The position numbers were made by a program, and so were the translations under genes. This document shows positions 1 through 9,380 of a stretch of 19,764 nucleotides of DNA, piece by piece. Under the pieces are notes generated by a model. It saw only the letters and a program-made list of their open reading frames with translations, was not told where the DNA came from and ran no database searches. The stretch covers positions 1-19,764 of the forward strand of contig MU401874.1 in NCBI GenBank assembly GCA_022579005.1. Reading direction: 5' to 3'. This DNA comes from Poronia punctata. Its lineage: Eukaryota > Ascomycota > Sordariomycetes > Xylariales > Xylariaceae. The first letter of the stretch is position 1, and each line of letters opens with the position of its first letter.

Positions 1-426
1 TAATATTTATTTAAGTTATTTTATAACTATTATAATACTTAGCTTATTAGTTATATTTATATTATAACTATTATATATATTTAGCTTACTTAATAGTATA
101 ATTTTTTTAGTATTACAGCTAGCCTTTGTATATAAGTACTTATTATCTAGGCGCACCTGCACCTAAGCCCTTGTATATATTTAAATTACCAGGCTCTTTA
201 GTTACAAAGCTTTATTTAATACTATAAGTGCATAATAAGCAGCTAGTTTATTAGTATTTTTAAAATTAGGTTTTTTGCTTAGCTTAGTAAGCTAGCTTAT
301 TTATTAGTTACTTTTTTTTACTATATTAGTTTAAATTTACTTAAAGATTTTTAGCATTATTTTAAGTATTTAGTATTTAAATTTATAGTTGCTACTTATT
401 TTTATTAATATATATTATACTTTATT
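1..426. other. AT-rich stretch with no gene called
   Basis: No open frame and no clear long decayed frame was established here. The base composition matches the rest of the window: surviving C mostly in GCT and ACT, very little TC or GA. It may be the end of another decayed gene whose 3' end points at the hairpin beginning at 427, but I did not confirm a frame. Confidence 0.4.
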
Positions 427-467
427 AAAAACTAAATATTTATAAGTATAATAAATATTTAGTTTTT
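427..467. repeat. 3'-end hairpin 1 (conserved palindrome)
   Basis: A 17-bp arm (427-443) is followed by a 7-base loop and its perfect reverse complement (451-467), ending in a run of T. The arm core AAAAACTAAATATTT recurs in all hairpins of this window. It lies at the low-coordinate edge of the minus-strand decayed region 471-3476, where that region's 3' end would be. A role in transcript termination or 3'-end formation is inferred from position only. Confidence 0.8.
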
Positions 468-1720
468 TACCTTTTTTATAAACTTTTATATTTATTTATA
501 CACTGCTTTTTTACTAGTATATATATATATTTAGTTTAGTATACCTTTATAACCTTAATATCTTTTACATATAGCCTTTTTATATTTTTTATTTATTTTA
601 GTATAATATATAATATTTAAAATATACTTTTAAATTATTATTAATAATTAAAGTATATTGTTAACAAATACTTTTATATTTATTATTATATATAATATTT
701 ATTATTAAATTTTTTTAATATGTTTTAGTTTAACTTTAAACTTTAAGCTTGTTTACTACTAACTATACTAAATTTATAAAATTATTTTTATAATGTTTTT
801 TTTTATAATTAGCTTAATTTTTTGTTTTATTACTAGTATATTTAATATTTTTTTAATTACTATATATATTTATTAGTTTATTTATAACTACTAGCATATA
901 AAAGTTATAAAGATTATATAATTTTTTTAAGTACTATGCCTATTTTAAATACTAAACAATCTTGTTGCTACTAAGAGAAAAAAAGGCAATAATAACTTGC
1001 TACGCTTTATAAGCAAGCAGCAAGCTTAAATTCCTACTTTTACGTTGTTTTAAGCGTTGCTGCTACTATAATCTTATTTAATTTACTTATAATTTTTTAT
1101 TTTATTAATTTTTACTAACTTTTTTAAAGTTTTTACTAGCATTTTTAATATAGTTTATAGCTTAGTTTTGTTTTACTATTTAGTAGTAAATATTTATAAA
1201 GACAGTTTTTTTTTTACTTTATTTTTTTTTTTTTTTAATTATTACTATTTTCTTAGCTTTACTTTTAAGTTACTTAAAATAATCTTGTTTAACTTTTTTT
1301 TTACTTATTATTATACGTAGTTAATACTTTATAACTTTTTATTAGCTTATTTATTTAATTTTTAACTTAAAATAATAACTACCTTATACTGCTGCTTTAT
1401 ATTATATTAAATATTATACTATATTTACTTACTTTACTTAATTTTAACTAACTTAATAATTTAAGTATAACTATTATTTTTAGTTTATTTTTGTTTATAG
1501 CTAATATATATATAAACACGCATTTTTTTAACAACTATACTATTTTATTATATTTAACTTATTTTTTTAGTCTTATTAATTATTTTTTACTTATATTTAA
1601 AAATATGCTTAACTTTTTACTTAAAAACTATTAACTTTACTTTAATAATACCTTATTTTTTAAACCCGCTACCGCTAAGCTTAATAATAATAATAACAAT
1701 AATAATACTTAATCTTTTAA

Positions 1721-2363
1721 ACTTGTCTTTTTTAAGCCTAACAAATGCTAGTTTTTTAAACCTGCTTTTTTTAGGCCTAATAAGGGGACATCTTTTAAAC
1801 TTGCTTTTTTTAAGCTTAACAAGAAGACATTTTTTAAACTAGCCCTTTTTAAGCCTAACAAAAGAATATTTTTTAAACTAGCCTTTTTTAAGCCTAATAA
1901 AAGAATATTTTCTAAACTTGCTTTTTTTAAGCTTAACAAATGCTAATTTTTTAAACTTGCTCTTTTTAGGCCTAATAAAAGGACATCTTTTAAACTTGCC
2001 TTTTTTAGGCCTAATAAATGCTAGTCTTTTAAACTTGCCTTTTTTAGGCCTAACAAATGCTAATTTTTTAAACCTGCCTTTTTTAAGCTTAATAAATGCT
2101 AGTTTTTTAAACTTGCTTTTCTTAGGCCTAATAAGGGAACATCTTTTAAACTAGCCCTTTTTAGGCCTAATAAGAAAACATTTTTTAAACTAGCTTTTTT
2201 TAAGCCTAATAAATACTAGTTTTTTAAACTAGCTTTTCTTAAGCTTAATAAAAGCTAGTCTTTTAAACTTGCCCTTTTTAGGCTTAATAAATGCCAGTTT
2301 TTTAAACTAGCTTTTCTTAAGCTTAACAAAAGCTAGTTTTTTAAACCTACCTTTTTTAGGCCT
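1721..2363. repeat. 39-bp tandem minisatellite, about 16 units
   Basis: A 39-bp unit recurs head to tail with small variation: a run of T, AAAC, then CTTGC or CTAGC, another T run, AAGCCTAA or AGGCCTAA, and a variable six to eight bases. The unit equals 13 codons and both strands stay open over parts of it. The minus strand (1748-1939) gives a 13-residue repeat of the type GLKKASLKNILLL. The plus strand (1918-2154) gives LPFLGLINASLLN. The length is held at 39 bp throughout despite substitutions, which suggests the array was once translated. Which strand was coding cannot be decided from the array alone. Confidence 0.85.
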
Positions 2364-2370
2364 AATAAAA

Positions 2371-2595
2371 AACTATTACTACTTACTTTACTAATATTTA
2401 ATAAGTAATATAATTATAAGCTTTTATAAATAAAATAAAAAAAAAAACTTACATTATAATAAAGTAGTCTAGATATAAAATAATAAAAGATTAAAGTGCA
2501 TATAAAATAAAAAGTAATTAAAGCAAACAATAATAATTTTTTTTAAAAATTTATTAGCTTTAATTATTAGCTAAGCAACAATATACCTACTTTAC
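2371..2595. other. Spacer between the two tandem arrays
   Basis: Very AT-rich sequence with poly-A runs around 2440-2450 and no repeat unit. The flanking arrays are in different minus-strand frames (first bases at positions 1 mod 3 and 2 mod 3). This spacer could hold an intron, a frameshift or the border between two genes. I see no splice signals I would trust. Confidence 0.35.
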
Positions 2596-2599
2596 TTAC

Positions 2600-3215
2600 T
2601 ACTTTTATTATTATTGTTTTTAAAAATAACATATTTTTTAAAAATAGCACATTTTTTAAAAACAACAACAATAATATATTTTTTAAACAAAACTACTTTG
2701 TTAGTTTTAACAATATATTTTTTAAACAAGACTACCTTATTACTTTTAATAATACATTTTTAAATAACAACAGTAGCAATACCCCTTTTAAACGCAACCT
2801 TGCTATTGCTTTTAATAATATATTTTTAAACTATAATAGTAGCAATACCTTTTTTAAACCTAACCTTGCTATTGCTTTTAATAATATATTTTTAAACTAT
2901 AATAGCAGCAATACTTTTTTTAAACGCAACCTTGTTATTGCTTTTAATAATATATTTTTAAACTATAATAGCAGCAATACCCCTTTTAAATACAACCTTA
3001 CTATTGCTTTTAATAACATATCTTTAAACTATAACAGCAGCAATACCCCTTTTAAATGTAACCTTGCTATTGCTTTTAATAACATATTTTTAAACTATAA
3101 CAGCAGCAATACTTTTTTTAAACCTAACCTTGCTATTAGTTTTAATAACACATTTTTTAAATATAACCTTTTTATTACCTTTAATAATACATTTTTTAAA
3201 TTTAATAGCTTTATT
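2600..3215 (-). repeat. 66-bp tandem repeat flanked by 39-bp short forms
   Basis: The motif TTGCTATTGC and its variants recur at about 2801, 2867, 2933, 2999, 3065 and 3131, an exact 66-bp period. Units on both sides are 39 bp (2699 to 2738, 3131 to 3170, about 3209), with one spacing of 63 bp. The 27-bp difference equals nine codons. On the minus strand the 66-bp unit reads as 22 residues (FKKGIATIIV, one stop, then KYIIKSNSK), and the 39-bp form lacks the central part. The array looks like part of a repetitive protein that grew by unit duplication and internal deletion before it decayed. Confidence 0.8.
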
Positions 3216-3445
3216 ATTTTAAATAGTTTACTTTTTAAAGCAAACTATATTAACTTTATTTATAAATTGCTGCTTAAATTGCTTTTAAATTTTATATATA
3301 CCTAGTTAAAGTAGTGCTTTAATACTTTGCTTTTAATAAAATATAATTAAGTTTTTAGCTAACTTAAGCATATATATATAAATACTTATAGTTATAATAT
3401 ATTATTTTTTTTTATACTTAATTTAGGTTTATTTTACTAACATAG

Positions 3446-6400
3446 TGTTTAAATATAAATAATGCTAACTATAAACATAATAGCGCTTTTTTTAAAAAGG
3501 TTACTAAGTATTTTAAAAATATGTATAAGCTTAACGCTACTATATCCTTTATTATAAATAATTTTTCTAAGCAAAAAGCTACTTAAAAAAAAGCAATATA
3601 TAAACATTTAAATTATTTTAAGTACTTTTATATGTTTTTTATAAGCATACTATTAAAACCTTTATTGTTTAACGCTATATTTAAAGCATATTAAGCTAAG
3701 TTAAATAATTTATTTATTACTTAGTACTATAATATTAATAGTTATATTATATAATTATGTTTGCTTTAAGCTTTTTTTAACTTTTTATTTTTTTTATTAT
3801 ATTTGCTACTGTTTTTTACTTTTATTATATAAAACTTTTATTATACTTTTAAAAGCAAGGTACTTTATAAAATAAGTAATATATTGCTTAAAACTTTTAG
3901 TTATTTTAAAAGTAATATAGTTTACTTTATATTTTTAAATATGCTAGCATTAAAACTGCATTAAATACTATATTTTATATTAAAACGCTAAAAATAATTT
4001 GTTAACAATTATATTTTACTAGCGCTTAGGTTTTATACGTGCTTTACTTTTATTTTTAACTACTTTATTAGTTTTATGCAAGCTTAAGCTAAGTTAAAAG
4101 CGTTTTATAATAGCAATAACTTTACTTAAATACGCAACTATACTTACTTATAATATAGTATTGCTATAACTAAAACTGTAGCCTTTTAGGTTACGCTTAT
4201 ATATAACTATAATAATTATTTTTTTAGTTTTTTTTTTAACTTAATTCTTTTACTTTAAAAGTATAATATTAAAAACATTACTATAAGCTTAACTAGTAAA
4301 AGCGTACTAAAAAAATTTTATAAAACTTTTTTTAAAGCTGCCGACCTTATATATTTAAACCTAAGCTTTACTTAGGTAAATATTAAATTTTATAATGTTT
4401 TAAATATTAAATAGCTGCTACCTAATACTTTTAAGTTACTTATACTAGTTTATAAAGCTAAATACTTTTTTATAATAGCTTTAAATTTTAATAGCGCGTT
4501 TTAAAGCTTTACTTTATAGTAATATATACAATATATACTTAAATAAATTACGTTAATTAAACTAATTTAATAATATAGCAAAATATAATAATTATAGCTA
4601 ATACTATACTAGCTTAAAGTATATAGTATTTATAAGCAACATTTATAAATACTAAATAAATACTATTACTTTTTTTACTATACAAAATTTAATAATTTTT
4701 ATTTTAAGCAGTTGCTTTATAATAAGCACTATAAAGCAAAAGCTAGTACTAATATGCATAACAAGCTACTTTTTAACCTAAAAGCTATAATTTAAAATTT
4801 TTAGTTATATAAGGCTTAATTATATAATATATTAGCAAACTTTTTAAGCGCTAACTATAAGACTTAATAAAAATATTATATTTTATAGTCTTACTTTATA
4901 TTTTTTATTAATATTAACAAAACGCTTTTTAATATTATTATGCGCTTTTTATTGCTTAATAATAGCTTAACTAAGCATAATTTATTTTAGCTTATTTTAA
5001 CTAAAGCTTTTAATAATTTTATTTTAATTTTAGCTATACGCTTTATTAAGCTTATTAAAAAGCTTGCTATTTTTGCTTAAAACAACCTAGCTAATTTAAA
5101 TATTAGCTTTACTAACTATAATAAAACAGGCGCTAACCTATATATTAATTATATTTTGCTTACTTTTTTTTAGCTAATATATATAAAAGCTATATTATTT
5201 TAGTACTTTTAGCTTTAGCTTAAAAAGTAGCAACTTTGCTTAGTAAGTAAAACTTATTATTAATACCTACGTAGCTTAAGTATAAAAAATATTATAAGTT
5301 ACTTTAGTATGCTTTAGTTACTATAAAAAATAATATTTATTTTTACTGCTATTATTATATTTATTGTTTACAAACTGCTTTGCTTATTTTTTTATTATTT
5401 GCTTAAAGCTTTTTATTATAGCAATTTTAATTTAAAAAATGCTTTTAGTTAAGTAAAGGCCTAATTAATCTTTTAAACTATAGTAAGCAATACTATTATA
5501 CAAATTTATATATATTAAAAATTAAATAATTATACTAAAGCATTATAGCTTAAATTTAAGCTGTTTTACTTATGCTTATAGTTAGTTATACAAAAATATA
5601 ACTATAAGTTTTTAAAAGCTTATAAGTCCTTTTTAAAAAAGCTTAATAGCGTTACTTTTACTATAATTAATATTATACTATATAAAAAACAGTTTAATAA
5701 TACTACTAGCTATATATAAGTTATTACCTTGCTTAAGCTTATAAAAGTATATATTAGGCTATTTAAAGCTATAGGCTTTAAAAAGCCTGCTTTATATAAA
5801 GAACTTTAAAAAATAAAGCTTTTTATAATCCTTTATATAGCTATTACTAAAGTACGTTAAAGCTATAAAAAGTATAACAAAGCTAATGTTATAAAAGGCG
5901 CCTATACTTAAGCGTTATATATAAACATAATGCTAAGTAGCATAAATAATACTATATTATAAACAGTAAAAAATTTTGTATATTATTACTATAAAATAAA
6001 TAAATAGTAGCAAAAAAGATTTATATATAATAAAAACGCTTTTAGTTTTATTTTATTAACTTTAAATAACTAGTAAACATATGCTTAAGTATATATAAGC
6101 GCATATATTTATATTATACTAAACTATAAAAAAGTTAAGTTTTTTTATATTTAAATATAAAAGCAACAAAAACTAAAATTAAGTTTTTTTAACTTTAAAT
6201 ATTATATACTAAGACTATTTAGTACTTATATGCTAAAAGGGTATATATTTAATATAATAATAGCTATAGTAGTATATTTAGTAATAGCAAGATTGTTATA
6301 ATAAATAAAATAAACATATAAGCAAAAGTATTTAAAGCCTTTATATTGCAGTTTTAAAGATTTTATTAATTTAGCAAAATTTTTTAAAAATTTTAAAATA

Positions 6401-6921
6401 ATTATAAGCTAATAAGTTAACTACTATATTTTTTTATTTAAGCAACCTAAGTTAAAGCTAACTTTTTAGTTAACTAATATTTTACTAAAGGCAAAACGCG
6501 CATTTTGCATATATAAAAATAACGTAAAAAAACTATTTTAGCTTATTAAGTTATTATTTTATAATAGCATACTTAGTATTACTATAATTAATAATAACTA
6601 AGCAAACCTTACTATACTGTTTATAATAAAAAAATATATAAATTTATATATAATAAAGAAAAAAAAGGCAATACGTCTTTAATTAAAACTATAAAAAATA
6701 AAAATTATATAAAATAAAAGTAGTAAATAAGATTTATTATTAAACAATTTTATAAAAGCTTTTAAAATAAATGTAGCTAATAAGTTAGGTACTAAAAACG
6801 CTTATAATTAAAATAACGCTAAATTATAAAGTTTTAATAATATTTTAGCTATATTAAAACATATACTTAATAAATAAAATAAAAAGAAATAAGCAAGATA
6901 TATAAGCAAGGAAAGGGTATT
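3446..6921 (+). pseudogene. Long decayed plus-strand gene, unrecognised (about 1150 codons)
   Basis: One frame (codon first bases at 2 mod 3) can be read from about 3446 to the hairpin at 6922 with interruptions only by TAA and TAG. An in-frame ATG stands at 3521, but the frame is readable slightly upstream, so the start is unresolved. Readable pieces include FKKVTKYFKNMYKLNAT (about 3500), NNFILILAIRFIKLIKKLAI and NKTGANLYINYILL (4990-5160), and KKPALYKEL (about 5790). All in-frame CAA/CAG codons I read follow a purine, while stop codons stand where Gln or Trp would be. Glu and Asp are almost missing and Lys/Asn overabundant, as expected after G-to-A change at GpA. The N-terminal third is rich in Leu/Phe. 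I cannot name a family; a large cytoplasmic or nuclear protein is all that can be guessed. It is the first of at least five plus-strand genes. Confidence 0.6.
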
Positions 6922-7139
6922 AAAAACTAAATATTTTTATAAGTAAGTATATAGCTATAAGTTAGTATATATACTAGTAGCTTAGGTATATTTATAGTTT
7001 AGTTTTATTTAAAAACTAAATATTTATATATACGTTTTTTAGGCTATTACAACTTTTTAACTAACTATTTTTACTATATCTTTTTTTTTAAACTTATATT
7101 AAAACTTTATTACATAGCTATAAAAATATTTAGTTTTTT
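6922..7139. repeat. Compound 3'-end hairpin 2 (two left arms, one right arm)
   Basis: The left-arm sequence AAAAACTAAATATTT occurs twice (6922-6939 and 7011-7026) and the right arm once, perfectly (7122-7139). A degenerate right arm may lie at about 6989-7006. The element begins where the long plus-strand pseudogene ends. Either two nested hairpins or an insertion between copies would explain it. Confidence 0.7.
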
Positions 7140-7184
7140 ATTTTTATTTTTAGAGAAGTAATATAGCGTTTTTTTAAACTAATA

Positions 7185-7654
7185 ATGCAAGCAGGACATT
7201 AGCAGACCTATAAAAAATAAAAAACGCGTTATTAAATACTAAGCTAGCTAACGTGCTAAAAGCTAAGCTAGCTAACGCGCTAAAAGCTAAGCTAAAAAAC
7301 GCGCTAAAAGCTAAGCTAAACAAAAGGCTTTTTTTTTTAGGTTAGAACATATAAAAAGTAATTAAAAAGCACTAAATAAATTAGCTTAATTAATATTTTA
7401 AATAAGACGCTGTTTTTAAAGCAATAGCCTTGCTTTTTTACACTGTAGCGTTATAAAACGCTATAACTATTAAAAATATAAAGCAGTTTATAAAAAACCT
7501 GTTAATTTATAATATATAAACTTTTTATGCAAGAAAGCGTGCTTAGAAAGCTATTTTTATAACCTTTTTTATATATTTTGCCTACTAAAATAAGTTTTAC
7601 TTTTTTGTTAACATATATAGTATATCTTTTTTTATAAAAGCTTATAAAAAACTA
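7185..7654 (+). pseudogene. Small decayed plus-strand gene with 24-bp repeat
   Basis: I do not recognise this gene. From the ATG at 7185 a frame interrupted only by TAA/TAG runs about 155 codons to a TAA inside the left arm of hairpin 3 (7652-7654). It starts MQAGH and ends with Leu-Ile-Lys-Asn-stop, much like the next gene's end. A second frame (first bases at 1 mod 3, from about 7189) is about as good and reads the internal repeat as Gln-Ala-Ser-Gln-Arg-Ala-Lys-Ser. I prefer the ATG frame but not strongly. In either frame the product is small and basic, with a charged 8-residue repeat that could form a helix. In-frame CAA/CAG survivors again follow purines. Confidence 0.45.
7241..7321 (+). 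repeat. 24-bp tandem repeat, about 3.4 units
   Basis: Units start at 7241, 7265, 7289 and 7313 (partial). Each carries AAGCTAGCTAACGCGCTAAA or a close variant followed by AGCT. The length equals eight codons and it lies inside the small plus-strand pseudogene. It is the most CpG-containing spot of the neighbourhood, with ACGCGC in two units and ACGTGC in the first. All its C residues follow a purine, so it would escape the mutation context seen elsewhere. Confidence 0.85.
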
Positions 7655-7685
7655 AATATTTATAACTTTATATATTTAGTTTTTT
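7646..7685. repeat. 3'-end hairpin 3
   Basis: The left arm (7646-7662) and right arm (7671-7685) pair as in the other copies and end in a T run. The element sits between the small plus-strand pseudogene and the one starting at 7959. The upstream gene's frame meets a TAA within the left arm. Confidence 0.8.
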
Positions 7686-7689
7686 ACCT

Positions 7690-7958
7690 ACTTTTTTACT
7701 TACTTTGTTAACTATTTTATAGTATTAAATATGCTTTATAACTATTACTTTTTTTGCTTATAACTAGCTTAAAAAAAAAACTTAAACTTTGCTACCTTTA
7801 TAAAGATTATATATGCAATAAGAAAAATTGCTACTATTACTAACTTAACTTTATAAATAATAATTAATAAATTAAAAACTTAACTTAAAAATAATAAATT
7901 ACTAGGCAATATTATATATTTAAATATAGTAGCTACTTTATATATTTTTTAATACAAA
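7690..7958. other. Intergenic AT-rich spacer
   Basis: No frame was followed here. It lies between hairpin 3 and the ATG at 7959 and would hold the promoter of the following gene if each gene had its own. I see no clear promoter element because nearly every stretch is TATA-like. Confidence 0.4.
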
Positions 7959-9044
7959 ATGCTTATAATAAAAAGCAAAAAAAAAGAAAATAAAAACTTA
8001 AATCTAACTAATACCTACTTACTAGGCATTAAAACACTTATAGTAGTATAAAAACTTATTAATACTTTTTTTATATATTTTAAAATATATAAAAATAATA
8101 CTTATTATATATTTTAAAGTATAGCTAATAAAAACTAAGCTAAAGCTGTTTGCTTTATTAAGTTCTAATAGCATTGTAAAATATTGTAGTTTAATAGTAA
8201 CTATAGTAATTAAAAATAGTTAGCTTTATACTTAAAGGCTTTTATAGTGTTTTTTACTAAAAATATAAGCTTATTTAATATAAACAAGTTTGCGCTAATA
8301 AAATTTAAAGCAGCAAAAATAAAAAGCAAAACTTTAAACAACCTTATTAGTAATATTATTAGCGTAACTAAAATAGTAAATACTAACCTTTTTTAGTATG
8401 CTTTTTATACTAAGGCAATAGCATATAAGCTTTTTAATATTAATAAAAAGATTGCTAATATAATTAATTATAAAAAAAAAATAGAGCTACAGTTTATAAA
8501 AAACTTACTTATATAAACGCTTATAGTTATAGCGCTTTATAAAGGCGTTAATACGTTACTTTATATAAACAAAGCTAACTTATAGTTTGTTTATAATTAA
8601 ATTAAGGCATAAGTTAAATATTTTAAGCGTAGTTATACTTTACTACTTTTAAAAAAGATTAGTAGTACTATAGCAGTTAATATAGTTGTTTGTTTAAAAA
8701 ACGTTGCTTTAGTTTTTATTTTAAATAAAATGTTTTTAAAACCTAGTTTAAAAAGCAAAAACGCTAACTTTAGTAATTTAAAAATAAAAAACTAAGTAGT
8801 AGTATATAAAAATCTTTTTATAATAAAAAGCAAGGCAAAAGAAAAAGTAAAAAATAAAAAAGAAAAATATAACTTTATTATTTAGCAAACTAGTAGCAGC
8901 TTAACTAAGCAGCACTTAATTTTAAAAAAAGCTGCTAAGCAACTTAAACTTTTATAAAATAATATAAAAACTAGCTTTTAAACTAAGGCAACTTATTACC
9001 TTTACTAAATTATTAGTATGTTTTATTACTTTATTAAAAACTAA
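7959..9044 (+). pseudogene. Decayed plus-strand gene, unrecognised (about 360 codons)
   Basis: This is the cleanest decayed frame in the window. An ATG at 7959 opens a single frame (first bases at 0 mod 3) that runs to a TAA at 9042 inside hairpin 4. Its roughly 20 interruptions are all TAA or TAG. It begins MLIIKSKKKENKNLNL and contains YLLGIKTLIVV, KFALIKFKAAKIKSK, and a Lys-rich tract near 8810-8870 (KSKAKEKVKNKKEK). The surviving in-frame Gln codons (about 8490, 8890, 8920, 8940) all follow a purine. Only a handful of Glu codons remain in about 360. The product would have been a basic protein of about 40 kDa with a charged linker near residue 290. The family was not recognised; a DNA-binding or Gag-like role would fit the charge but is speculation. 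Confidence 0.65.
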
Positions 9045-9073
9045 ATATTTATATTTTTTAAATATTTAGTTTT
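9036..9073. repeat. 3'-end hairpin 4
   Basis: The left arm 9036-9051 and right arm 9059-9073 are perfectly complementary across a short T-rich loop. The element overlaps the last codons of the preceding pseudogene, whose TAA (9042-9044) lies in the left arm. Confidence 0.85.
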
Positions 9074-9380
9074 GTATATATTTTTTTTTAGCTTTATACT
9101 AACCTTTTTTATATAAACTAAATATTGCATTTATTTTAAGCAAGATTATTGTCTTTTTTAAATTTGCTTTTATTATAAATAAATATAAAATAGGTAAAAT
9201 AGTTATATATAATAGTGTTGCTATATACTTTTATGCTATAATATATAAAAATATACTTTTTAAAAACTAAGTATTTAAGCTAATACTTATTTTTACTTTA
9301 TTTTTTATTATTATATAAACTTTTAATGCTTTATATATATTTTTCCTTAATATATTAAACGTATATTTAGTATATAAAAA
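9074..9380. other. Intergenic spacer with a diverged hairpin
   Basis: No gene is supported here. At 9262-9275 and 9282-9294 there is a weaker palindrome (AAAAACTAAGTATT against AATACTTATTTTT) that resembles the conserved hairpin with changes in both arms. It could be an old copy or chance in such sequence. Confidence 0.4.

Larger units (their letters stand above)
471..3476 (-). pseudogene. Decayed minus-strand coding region with repeat arrays (one or more genes)
   Basis: I do not recognise this gene. On the minus strand, around 960-1140, a frame gives a Lys/Gln-rich stretch (for example RLKQRKSRNLSLLLAYKA) if TAA/TAG are read as former Gln or Trp. Further upstream on that strand are two tandem arrays whose units are multiples of three: 22- and 13-codon units at about 2600-3215 and 13-codon units at about 1721-2363. 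The three stretches are in three different frames, so there are introns, indels or more than one gene. The region is divergent from the plus-strand pseudogene that starts near 3446, and hairpin 1 lies at its 3' end. Boundaries are approximate. Both strands of the 39-bp array are open, so the strand rests mainly on the other two stretches. Confidence 0.4.

Noticed and set aside
1748..1939. Minus-strand 63-codon open frame as an independent gene.
   Set aside because: It is a segment of the 39-bp tandem array. Its openness comes from the repeat unit and it has no separate start context.
1918..2154. Plus-strand 78-codon open frame as an independent gene.
   Set aside because: It is the opposite strand of the same 39-bp array. 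At most one of the two strands would be real.
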